A stretch of 64,000 nt of DNA, taken from assembly GCA_019454205.1 (NCBI GenBank), contig CP075369.1, positions 2,744,001 through 2,808,000 of the forward strand, read 5' to 3'. Position 1 is the stretch's first letter. Every line of letters begins with the position of its first letter. The notes under the pieces are model-generated. The model was given only the letters and a program-made list of their open reading frames with translations. It was not told where the DNA came from and searched no databases. Made by a program: the position numbers and the translations under genes. Origin of the DNA: Xanthobacteraceae bacterium. GTDB lineage: Bacteria; Pseudomonadota; Alphaproteobacteria; Rhizobiales; Xanthobacteraceae. This document shows, one piece after another, positions 45,022-52,444 of the stretch.

Positions 45022-46191
45022 TCACTTGCCTCCCTTCAACGCCTTCACAATTTTCTGTGCGGCATCGTCGAGATCGTCGGCGGAGACGACGTTCAGTCCC
45101 GACTCGTTGATGATTTTCTTGCCTAGTTCGACGTTGGTGCCCTCGAGACGAACGACCAGCGGCACCTTCAACCCGACTTCCTTCACGGCGGTCACGACAC
45201 CCTGCGCGATGACATCGCACTTCATGATGCCGCCGAAGATATTTACGAGAATGCCCTTCACGTTCGGATCGGCGGTGATGATCTTGAACGCTGCCGTGAC
45301 CTTCTCTGTGGTTGCGCCGCCGCCGACGTCGAGGAAGTTCGCTGGCGCTTCGCCGTAGAGCTTGATGATGTCCATCGTCGCCATCGCGAGGCCGGCGCCG
45401 TTCACCATGCAGCCGATGGTGCCGTCGAGCGCGATGTAGGAAAGATCGTACTTCGAGGCCTCGATCTCCTTCGGATCTTCTTCCGTGAGATCGCGCAGCT
45501 CCATGATTTCCGGATGGCGGTAGAGCGCGTTCGAGTCGAACCCGACCTTGGCGTCGAGACAGATCAGCTTGTTGTCTTTCGTGACCACCAGCGGATTGAT
45601 CTCCAGGAGGCTCATGTCTTTCGCGGTGAAGGCTGCATAGAGCTTCGCCGCCATGCTTTCGGCCTGCTTCGCGAGATCGCCTTCGAGTTTCAGCGCGTTG
45701 GCAACGCGGCGGCCATGATGCGGCATGATGCCGGTCGCGGGATCGACCGAGAAGGTCACGATCTTTTCCGGCGTATCGTGCGCGACTTCCTCGATGTTCA
45801 TGCCGCCTTCGGTGGAGACCACGAAGGCAACGCGCGAGGTTTCACGGTCGACCAGCATCGAAAGGTAGAACTCTTTCGCGATTGCCGAGCCTTCCTCGAT
45901 GTAGAGGCGGTTGACCTCTTTACCGGCCGGGCCTGTCTGATGCGTGACCAGCGTGGAGCCGAGCAGGCGCTTTGCCTCCTTCTCGACGTCCTCGACCGAT
46001 TTCACGACCTTGACGCCGCCGGCCTTGCCGCGGCCACCTGCGTGGATCTGCGCCTTCACGACCCAGACCGGACCGCCGAGTTTTTTCGCGGCTGCGACCG
46101 CTTCCTCGACCGAAAGCGCAGGCAGCCCGTAGGCGACGGGGACGCCGAACTCGCGAAGAACGGCCTTGCCTTGATACTCATGAATGTTCAT
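45022..46191 (-). CDS. sucC: succinyl-CoA synthetase beta subunit
   Basis: ATP-grasp subunit, 389 residues, beginning [19 protein letters not shown]. It contains [21 protein letters not shown] (nucleotide binding), [11 protein letters not shown], and [35 protein letters not shown]-type residues with [11 protein letters not shown]. Lies between mdh and sucD in the mdh-sucC-sucD unit (33-nt gap to mdh). Confidence 0.98.
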   Translation of the reverse strand: [389 protein letters not shown]

Positions 46192-46224
46192 CGCGAATTC
46201 CCCGTCCCCGTTTGATCTTTTGTT

Positions 46225-47190
46225 TTACTTCGCCAGATCCGGCGCGATCTTGATGCAGGCGTCGATCAGGCCCTTCACCGCGTCTACCGACTTGTCGAAC
46301 ATCGCGCGTTCGGTCTTATCCATTTCGATCTCGACGACGCGCTCGACGCCCTTCGAGCCGATCACGACCGGCACGCCGACATAGATGTTCTTCAGGCCGT
46401 ATTCGCCGTTGAGGTGCGCGGCGACCGGGAGCACGCGCTTCTTGTCGCGCAGGTAGCTTTCCGCCATCGCGATGGCGGAAGTTGCGGGCGCATAGAACGC
46501 CGAGCCGGTTTTCAGCAGGTTCACGATTTCCGCGCCGCCGTCGCGCGTACGCTGGATGATCTTGTCGAGACGCTCCTGCGTGGTCCAGCCCATCTTCACG
46601 AGATCGGGCAGCGGAATGCCGGCGACGGTCGAGTAGCGCGCCAGCGGCACCATGGTGTCGCCGTGGCCGCCGAGCACGAACGCGGTTACGTCCTCGACCG
46701 ACACATTAAACTCGTCTGCGAGGAAGTAGCGGAAGCGCGCCGAGTCGAGCACGCCCGCCATGCCGACCACCATGTTCTTCGGCAGGCCGGAGGATTTCTG
46801 GAGCGCCCACACCATCGCATCGAGCGGGTTGGTGATGCAGATGACGAAAGCCTTCGGCGCGTATTTGCGGATGCCCGCGCCGACCTGTTCCATCACCTTG
46901 AGATTGATGCCGATGAGATCGTCGCGGCTCATGCCCGGCTTGCGCGGCACGCCTGCGGTGACGATCACCACGTCCGCGCCTTCGATGGCTTCATAGGAGT
47001 TCGCGCCGGAGTATTTGGCGTCGAAGCCGTCAACCGGCGACGATTCCGCGATGTCGAGCGCCTTGCCCTGCGGGATGCCCTCCGCGATGTCGAACAGGAC
47101 GACGTCGCCGAGTTCCTTGAGGCCTACGAGGTGGGCGAGCGTGCCGCCGATCTGGCCGGAGCCGATCAATGCGATTTTGTTGCGAGCCAT
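46225..47190 (-). CDS. mdh: malate dehydrogenase
   Basis: NAD-dependent malate to oxaloacetate, 321 residues of the LDH-like MDH type used by alphaproteobacteria. It has the NAD motif IGSGQIGGTLAHL, VTAGVPRKPGMSRDDL (substrate-binding Arg), CITNPLDAMVW, GMAGVLDSARFRYFLA and the catalytic His in LGGHGDTMVPL. The 222-bp upstream gap has an AT-rich core near 47285-47300 (AATATACATAATACC) that probably carries the promoter of the mdh-sucCD operon. Confidence 0.98.
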   Translation of the reverse strand: MARNKIALIGSGQIGGTLAHLVGLKELGDVVLFDIAEGIPQGKALDIAESSPVDGFDAKYSGANSYEAIEGADVVIVTAGVPRKPGMSRDDLIGINLKVMEQVGAGIRKYAPKAFVICITNPLDAMVWALQKSSGLPKNMVVGMAGVLDSARFRYFLADEFNVSVEDVTAFVLGGHGDTMVPLARYSTVAGIPLPDLVKMGWTTQERLDKIIQRTRDGGAEIVNLLKTGSAFYAPATSAIAMAESYLRDKKRVLPVAAHLNGEYGLKNIYVGVPVVIGSKGVERVVEIEMDKTERAMFDKSVDAVKGLIDACIKIAPDLAK

Positions 47191-47412
47191 GGTGGGAAAA
47201 CTCTTCGCTAGCGTTGGAAAGACTGCGCTGGCTTATCCATTTGACGGGGGCACTGCAACACAACCTGATGCTATGTCTTCAGCCTAATATACATAATACC
47301 AGCAACTAACGAGACCTTCGTCTAGGCAGAAAGCGTATGCGCTCCGCAGCAAAAGTCGCTGCGGTGCGTGTTCTTACCGGACAATCGAAGACTTCGATTA
47401 TGGAGCGAGAGG

Positions 47413-47733
47413 CTACCGGCCGAGGAGCTGGTCGATGCGGCGGCGATAGTGATTTTCGACGCAACCGTAGTTGCGGCCGCATTCCCGGCGGCTCTGGAGC
47501 CACGAGGACTGCTCGAACTCCAGCTCCCGGCGATCCTGACGGTCGCGGGTTGCGCTGCGCACCTGCGCATAGACCGTGGCCAGCCGCTCATCGAGGCGCG
47601 ACAGCCGCTCGTCCTGACAGATGAGTACCTCGTCGGCGGTACGGGCGTAGTTGCAGTTGAAGCTCTGCGCTTTCGCATCCATCGTGAGCACGAAGGCAGC
47701 GGTCATAGCGAGGGCAAAAGAAATAAATTTCAA
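47413..47733 (-). CDS. LprI-like lysozyme-inhibitor family protein
   Basis: A 106-residue secreted protein: signal peptide MKFISFALAMTAAFVLTMDAKA-Q, then the DUF1311/LprI pattern FNCNYARTADEVLICQDERLSRLDERLATVYAQV, followed by WLQSRRECGRNYGCVENHYRRRIDQL. Four Cys in the usual spacing should form two disulfides. Members protect against host or competitor lysozyme or bind peptidoglycan-active enzymes. Its ATG overlaps the zapE stop by four bases. Confidence 0.83.
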   Translation of the reverse strand: MKFISFALAMTAAFVLTMDAKAQSFNCNYARTADEVLICQDERLSRLDERLATVYAQVRSATRDRQDRRELEFEQSSWLQSRRECGRNYGCVENHYRRRIDQLLGR

Positions 47734-48911
47734 GATTCCCCCTTTTCCCCCGCAGGCGCTTCGGAAGCCTTCCTAGTCCTGCCACCGCCGCCATGCGGTA
47801 GCGCCAGATATTCATCCGACCCCATCTCGATCAAGCGCGAGATCGTCCGCTTGAACTCGGTCGCCTCGATGGTGCCCTCGCCTTCGTAGATTGCCTCCGG
47901 CTCCGCGGCGGCAGAGGCGATCAGCTTCACTGCATTATCGTAGAGCGCGTCGATCACCAGAATAAAGCGCTTGGCCTCGTTGCGCTGCGCCGGCGACATC
48001 ACCGGAATGTCCTCGATCACGACGGTATGGAAATGATGCGCGATCTGCACGAAGTCGGCGGCGCCGTAGGGCTTGTGGCAGAGATCGGCAAAATCGAACC
48101 GGGCCGCGCCGTTGCCCGCGAACGGAATCTCGATCTTGCGTCCGCGATAAGCCAGCTCGGTGCCGTTACGCCCCTCCTTCCCCGCAAGCCTTCGCCAGAT
48201 TTCGTCGATCTGCTGCTGCGCCTCGCGGTCGGCCGGCACATGCCAGGGGCGCGTGCCGGAAAGTTTTTCCAGCCGGTAATCGGTGCGCGCGGCCAGTTGC
48301 AGCGTTTCACATTTCTGCTCGAGCAGCTTCACAAACGGAAGGAACAACGGCCGGTTGAGGCCCTCTTTATATAAGTCTTGCGGCGGCACGTTCGAGGTCG
48401 CGACCATGACCAGTCCGCGTTCGAACAGCCGCTCGAACAGCCGCGACAGGATCATGGCATCCGCGATGTCGTTGACGTGGAATTCGTCGAAGCAAAGCAG
48501 CGTCGCCTCGCTCGCGACCTCCTCGGCCACCGGCGCGATCGGATCGCCGTCCTTCAACTCCCCGGCTTTCATTTCCTGCCGCACCGCATGGATGCGGTCG
48601 TGGATGTCGGCCATGAACTCGTGGAAATGGACGCGCCGTTTTTTCATCGGCGGCAACGTCTCGTAGAACAAGTCCATCAGCATGGTCTTGCCGCGCCCGA
48701 CATCGCCCCAGAGATACACCCCCTGCGGCGGCGTGGAGGATGCGCCGCGCGCCATCAGCCATCCCAGCGTCGAGGACTTCAGAATCGGACGATAGACGGC
48801 GAGCGCATCCTGCAAGCGTTGCAGGCGCGCGCTCGCCGTGCGTTGCGCGGGGTCGCGCTCCAGCCCTCCCGCGGACACCAGCGCCGCATAGCGTTCGGCA
48901 ATTCCGGACAT
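47730..48911 (-). CDS. zapE: cell division protein ZapE (AFG1-like ATPase)
   Basis: AAA-type ATPase that acts at the division ring and in stress. 393 residues from ATG 48911 (MSGIAERYAALVSAG). The upstream in-frame extension is Arg/Pro-rich and unlike the family. It has Walker A GDVGRGKTMLMDLFYE, Walker B LLCFDEFHVNDIADAM, and the family's VATSNVPPQDLYKEGLNRPLFLPF and DIPVMSPAQRNEAKRFILVIDALYDN. Normal length. Confidence 0.94.
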   Translation of the reverse strand: MSGIAERYAALVSAGGLERDPAQRTASARLQRLQDALAVYRPILKSSTLGWLMARGASSTPPQGVYLWGDVGRGKTMLMDLFYETLPPMKKRRVHFHEFMADIHDRIHAVRQEMKAGELKDGDPIAPVAEEVASEATLLCFDEFHVNDIADAMILSRLFERLFERGLVMVATSNVPPQDLYKEGLNRPLFLPFVKLLEQKCETLQLAARTDYRLEKLSGTRPWHVPADREAQQQIDEIWRRLAGKEGRNGTELAYRGRKIEIPFAGNGAARFDFADLCHKPYGAADFVQIAHHFHTVVIEDIPVMSPAQRNEAKRFILVIDALYDNAVKLIASAAAEPEAIYEGEGTIEATEFKRTISRLIEMGSDEYLALPHGGGGRTRKASEAPAGEKGES

Positions 48912-49291
48912 CCGCGCGCGCGGCCTTTCGTGGTTTGCGTCGGTTCGGGGAGGAAGAACGAAAGAGTGAAATACGCAGCGGCATGTGGACGGGCAAGCGG
49001 GCCGCCTTCGCAGATGCAGCACAGGTCTGAGCCGTCCGCATTAATCGTCCGTTAACCATAAGTGCCGATTTCCGGAAGCGCGGATGAGGCCAAGAACCTC
49101 ATTAAAATCAACGGCCTAAAGCGCACACCGTCCTGCGGCGATGCGCCCGGCGGCCGGCCACGTTTCGGCCTCCGCGCCGTCACGCCAGCGCAACATCTGC
49201 CATCGACGGTTGAAATTTGCTGCAGTGCACATATCTATCGTGCGAGCGGCAGGCAGGCCCGATTCGGGCCGGTTAGCCGGAGGATGAAACG
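48912..49291. other. 380-bp noncoding stretch between zapE and a GNAT gene
   Basis: Divergent upstream region. No supported gene on either strand. The only element I can propose is the promoter listed at 49210-49237. A ribosome site GGAGG lies 8 nt before the GNAT start at 49292. Confidence 0.5.
49210..49237 (+). promoter_or_regulatory. putative promoter of the GNAT gene at 49292
   Basis: TTGAAA at 49210-49215 and TATCTA at 49232-49237 with a 16-nt spacer, in an AT-richer patch 55 nt before the start codon. Confidence 0.4.
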
Positions 49292-49876
49292 ATGGCGACG
49301 CAGACACAGAAGCCGACGGTGAAAGGCACATTCCGCAAGCTATGGGCTGCGGATACGGCAGCGCTTCGTGCGCACCTGCTCCGGCTCGATCCGGAGAGCC
49401 GGCGCATGCGTTTCGGCACGCCGGTCAGCGACTTCTTCATCCAGCACTACGCCGACAACGCGCTCGGCAACCACTCGGTTGCGCACGGTTACTTCGTGGA
49501 CGGCATTTTGCGCGGTGTCGCCGAGCTGCGCGGCTTCCGCGGCGTCGGCGGCGGCGAAGCGGAAGCAGCGTTCTCGGTCGAGAAGGACTTTCAGAACGGC
49601 GGGATCGGTACCGAACTGTTTGGGCGCACCGTTCTGGCCGCGCGAAACCGCGGAATTGGCAAGCTTTACGTCAATTTCCTCTCGCAGAACGCGCGGATGC
49701 AGGCGATTGCGAAGAAATTCGACGCGATCCTGACCTACGACTCCGATGGCGGCCACGGCCATATCGAAACGCCGCGTGCAAATGCGCTTTCCATGCTGAA
49801 AGAGGCGGTCGCGGATGGTCAGGGCGTGGCCGACGCGATGTTCGATATGCAATCGCGGGCGTTTCGTTCGGCGTAA
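49292..49876 (+). CDS. GNAT-family N-acetyltransferase
   Basis: A 194-residue acetyltransferase with a late, clear motif A: AAFSVEKDFQNGGIGTELFGRTVLAARNRGI (the QNGGIG loop binds pyrophosphate of acetyl-CoA). LYVNFLSQNARMQAIAKKFDAIL follows in the motif-B position. The N-terminal part (LRLDPESRRMRFG) matches a subgroup often fused to or found with protein-acetylating enzymes. GGAGG 8 nt upstream defines the start. Substrate unknown. Confidence 0.85.
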   Translation: MATQTQKPTVKGTFRKLWAADTAALRAHLLRLDPESRRMRFGTPVSDFFIQHYADNALGNHSVAHGYFVDGILRGVAELRGFRGVGGGEAEAAFSVEKDFQNGGIGTELFGRTVLAARNRGIGKLYVNFLSQNARMQAIAKKFDAILTYDSDGGHGHIETPRANALSMLKEAVADGQGVADAMFDMQSRAFRSA

Positions 49877-49957
49877 CGCGCCGGAACGAGCGACGATTCG
49901 CAACAACGTCGCCGCAAACCGCCAAAAATCCCGCTTCCAAACCCGTAACGGGACGTT

Positions 49958-49989
49958 GCGCACAAGTGATTCGCGAATCACTTGTGCGC
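49958..49989. repeat. 32-bp perfect palindrome
   Basis: Arms GCGCACAAGTGATTCG and CGAATCACTTGTGCGC meet without spacer, 81 nt after the GNAT stop. The next bases are GTTTTGCC. As RNA it would make a 14-bp stem with a small loop and short T-run, so it may be the GNAT terminator. As DNA it is a candidate operator. Confidence 0.7.
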
Positions 49990-50194
49990 GTTTTGCCAAA
50001 AAATGACTCCGCGAAGCGTTTTGGACGTACCAATTCGCGTGCCTGTGAATAATTTTTTCGCGCAGGGTTAAGCGATTGCGCGCGCGTGTTCGTACAACAT
50101 GCGAAGGCTTGCGCGCAGAATCGCGCGCCAAAAATCGCATGACGCTAACTTGATGAAATAAAACAAATTTTTGACTCTCTACACGCCGCGCAGT

Positions 50195-50220
50195 GAGTTT
50201 CGATTGTCAATCGAAAACTC
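50195..50220. promoter_or_regulatory. near-perfect palindrome upstream of the basic-protein gene
   Basis: TTTCGATTG-T-CAATCGAAA has perfect 9-bp arms (50198-50216) and extends with one bulge to GAG...CTC at 50195-50220. It sits 67 nt before the ATG at 50288, so it could be an operator or leader stem. Confidence 0.45.
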
Positions 50221-50287
50221 GAATACTGCATCGCAATCAACACGCAACAAGTCGTGGCGGCAACAGCAAACACCCACGATATCTGCC

Positions 50288-50584
50288 ATGCCTATTGGCA
50301 AACGGAGAATCCTTGCGCGATATGTCGCTGCCGGTTGTTTGTTCGGACTCGAAATGCCCAGGAGCGACTCAACCAGTCCCATGATGGGCATCTTCGGAAT
50401 CGGACCGAAGGAAACTTCACAGCCGGCGCGCAAGCGGGCGACGAAAAAGAAATCCGGAACCCGAAAGCGCAAACCCAATCTCGCCAAGAGGCAAACCATG
50501 GCAAAACGGGCTAAGAAGCGTAAAGCGAAAGCAAAAGCGAAGAAGAAGACGAAGAAGCGCCGGAAGAAGAAGAAGGCGATGTAA
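50288..50584 (+). CDS. very basic histone-tail-like protein
   Basis: From ATG 50288 the frame gives 98 residues. From ATG 50498, which has AAGAGG 7 nt upstream, it gives only 28 (MAKRAKKRKAKAKAKKKTKK and more of the same). The C-terminal half is almost entirely Lys, Arg and Ala, like histone-H1-type or HU-tail nucleoid proteins. The N-terminal part (GKRRILARYVAAGCLFGLEMPRS, then MMGIFGIGPKE) is less biased and may not be translated. A strong terminator follows 28 bp after the stop, supporting a real transcription unit. DNA or RNA binding is inferred from composition only. Confidence 0.5.
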   Translation: MPIGKRRILARYVAAGCLFGLEMPRSDSTSPMMGIFGIGPKETSQPARKRATKKKSGTRKRKPNLAKRQTMAKRAKKRKAKAKAKKKTKKRRKKKKAM

Positions 50585-50612
50585 ACTTCTCTCGCTAGCG
50601 AGAAGAGTTTCG

Positions 50613-50648
50613 ATGACCGCGCACCGCAAGGTGCGCGGTCATTACTTT
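50613..50648 (+). terminator. rho-independent terminator after the basic-protein gene
   Basis: A 13-bp perfect stem (ATGACCGCGCACC / GGTGCGCGGTCAT) with loop GCAA, then TACTTTTT. Confidence 0.93.
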
Positions 50649-50678
50649 TTAGCGCTCCCTAATCCGGATTACGGACGC

Positions 50679-51068
50679 TCAAGGCGCCTTGTGGCAGACC
50701 GCCTCGATGTTATGCCCGTCCGGATCGAGCACGAACGCGCCGTAATAGTTCGGATGGTAATGCGGCCGTAGCCCCGGAGCGCCGTTATCGCGCCCGCCCG
50801 CGGCAAGCGCGGCCTTGTAGAATGCATCGACCTTGTCCCGGCTGTCGGTTGCGATCGCAACGTGCAGCACGCCGTTCAGCCCGCCCTCACCGCCGATCCA
50901 GAAATCCGGTTTGGTGCCCCTGCCGAAGCCGCAGGCCGGTGCCCCGCTCTCGGTCTGCTCCGGCGTCGCCTCCATGATGATCGCATAGCCGAGCGGCGCC
51001 AGCGCCTTTTCGTAGAACGCCTTGGCGCGCGCGTAGTCCGAAACCGGAAACCCGATGTGATCGATCAT
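50679..51068 (-). CDS. VOC-superfamily (glyoxalase/dioxygenase-like) protein
   Basis: A 129-residue single-module protein with two beta-alpha-beta-beta-beta halves. MIDHIGFPVSDYARAKAFYEKALAPLGY opens the first half and LHVAIATDSRDKVDAFYKAALAAGG the second. Putative metal ligands are the His of DHIG, the His of VLHVAI and the Glu of GHNIEAVCH. The substrate is unknown. This subgroup (with NYYGAFVLDPDGHNIEAV) is widespread in proteobacteria. Confidence 0.9.
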   Translation of the reverse strand: MIDHIGFPVSDYARAKAFYEKALAPLGYAIIMEATPEQTESGAPACGFGRGTKPDFWIGGEGGLNGVLHVAIATDSRDKVDAFYKAALAAGGRDNGAPGLRPHYHPNYYGAFVLDPDGHNIEAVCHKAP

Positions 51069-51125
51069 GACCTGCCTCTTTCCGGCGTACGGCTCGCCTT
51101 TGCGAGTCCTTAACCCCGGATCGCC

Positions 51126-51428
51126 ATGCTGGTTGCGATGCAGGCTTTCCGCAAGTTCGCAGTCGGCTCCGCGCTCATGTTCGCGGGCGTCTTCCTGTTC
51201 TGGCTCCTGATGATGGCGATGGCGGCCGCGCTGTTCGCGCTGCTGTTCGCTTTCAGCGCGCTGGGCAGCATCGGCACGCTGCCGCGCTATTTGCTACTTG
51301 GAACATTCCTCGCCGTCGCCGCCGCACTGATCTACGGCGTCATCCACTACGCGCTGCTCTACGGCACACGGATCTGGATGCGATTCAACGCCAACGCCGC
51401 GCAGGCGAACCTGCCGCCCGCCGAATAA
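51126..51428 (+). CDS. small two-helix membrane protein of unknown function (100 aa)
   Basis: Two long hydrophobic segments, about residues 13-45 (VGSALMFAGVFLFWLLMMAM and on) and 53-80 (RYLLLGTFLAVAAALIYGVIHYALLYG), then a short soluble tail. A second ATG at 51138 is possible. The stop codon directly abuts the sdhB stop on the other strand (no intergenic base). No family recognised. Confidence 0.65.
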   Translation: MLVAMQAFRKFAVGSALMFAGVFLFWLLMMAMAAALFALLFAFSALGSIGTLPRYLLLGTFLAVAAALIYGVIHYALLYGTRIWMRFNANAAQANLPPAE

Positions 51429-52208
51429 TCAGAGCTGGCGGACCACCATCGCCTTCTTGATCTCGGCAATGGCCTTGGCGGGGTTCAGTCCCTTCGGACA
51501 GGTATTCGCGCAGTTCATGATGGTGTGGCAGCGATAGAGCCGAAACGGGTCCTCGAGATTGTCGAGGCGTTCGCCGGTGGCTTCGTCGCGGCTGTCCACG
51601 ATCCAGCGATAGGCCTGCAACAGGATGGCCGGGCCGAGAAAGCGGTCCGAGTTCCACCAGTAGCTCGGGCACGAAGCCGAGCAGCACGCGCACAGGATGC
51701 ATTCGTACAGCCCGTCCAGCTTCACGCGGTCTTCGTGGCTCTGCTTCCACTCGGCGGAAGGCTCCGGCGTCGTGGTTTGCAGCCACGGCTCGATGGAAGC
51801 GTGCTGCGCGTAGAAGCCGGTGAGATCGGGCACCAGATCCTTCACCACCGCCATGTGCGGCAGCGGGTAAATCTTCACCGTGCCCTTGATCTCGTCCATG
51901 CCGCGCGTACAGGCGAGGGTGTTGGTGCCGTCGATGTTCATCGAGCACGACCCGCAGATGCCTTCGCGGCAGGAGCGGCGGAAGGTCAGCGTCGGGTCGA
52001 CGTTGTTTTTGATCCAGATGAGCGCGTCCAGCACCATCGGGCCGCAGTCGTCGCGGTCCACATAATAGGTGTCGATGCGCGGATTGGCGTCCTGATCGGG
52101 GTCGTAGCGATAGACGCGCAGTTCCTCAACGCGGGCGGCGCCTTCCGGCTTCGGCCAGACCTTGCCTTCGGTGACGCGGGAATTCTTGGGGAGTGTGAGT
52201 TCGACCAT
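51429..52208 (-). CDS. sdhB: succinate dehydrogenase iron-sulfur subunit
   Basis: A 259-residue electron-transfer subunit of complex II. 2Fe-2S ligands in CREGICGSCSMNIDGTNTLAC, 4Fe-4S in CILCACCSASCPSYW, and 3Fe-4S in CHTIMNCANTCPKGLNP are all present. Last gene of the sdhCDA-x-sdhB operon, 2 nt after the small unknown. Confidence 0.98.
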   Translation of the reverse strand: MVELTLPKNSRVTEGKVWPKPEGAARVEELRVYRYDPDQDANPRIDTYYVDRDDCGPMVLDALIWIKNNVDPTLTFRRSCREGICGSCSMNIDGTNTLACTRGMDEIKGTVKIYPLPHMAVVKDLVPDLTGFYAQHASIEPWLQTTTPEPSAEWKQSHEDRVKLDGLYECILCACCSASCPSYWWNSDRFLGPAILLQAYRWIVDSRDEATGERLDNLEDPFRLYRCHTIMNCANTCPKGLNPAKAIAEIKKAMVVRQL

Positions 52209-52210
52209 GA

Positions 52211-52444
52211 CTATTTCTCGTACTTCTCGAATTCAAAACCCGCCTCGCGCAGCGCGATCAGGGCATCGTTGATGGTCTGGAAGGCGCCGGTGGGCAGGTT
52301 CGCGGGCGCGCCGGGCACTGGCTCGATGGTGAAATCCGCCTGGTTGCGGTTCAGCATCGCCAGCTTCTTCGCGTTTCCCGCCTTCCACGCGGCGTCTTCA
52401 TAGACGGCGAAATCGTTCCCATCCGAAACGAGCGCGAGTTTCAT
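52211..52444 (-). CDS. small protein of unknown function inside the sdh operon (77 aa)
   Basis: Lies between sdhA (its ATG abuts the sdhA stop) and sdhB (2-nt gap) on the same strand, so it must be co-transcribed with complex II genes. Soluble, no Cys, no membrane segment. Contains SDGNDFAVYEDAAWKAGNAKKLAMLNR and ends GFEFEKYEK. It is not the flavinylation factor SdhE, as the RGxxE motif is missing. No function known. Assembly or regulation of SDH is a guess from position. Confidence 0.72.
   Translation of the reverse strand: MKLALVSDGNDFAVYEDAAWKAGNAKKLAMLNRNQADFTIEPVPGAPANLPTGAFQTINDALIALREAGFEFEKYEK

Larger units (their letters stand above)
49877..50287. other. 411-bp noncoding stretch with two strong palindromes
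   Basis: No convincing gene in any frame. It contains the 32-bp perfect palindrome at 49958-49989, an AT-rich zone around 50150-50172 (AAATAAAACAAATTTTTGAC) and the near-perfect palindrome at 50195-50220 ahead of the basic-protein gene. Confidence 0.6.
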
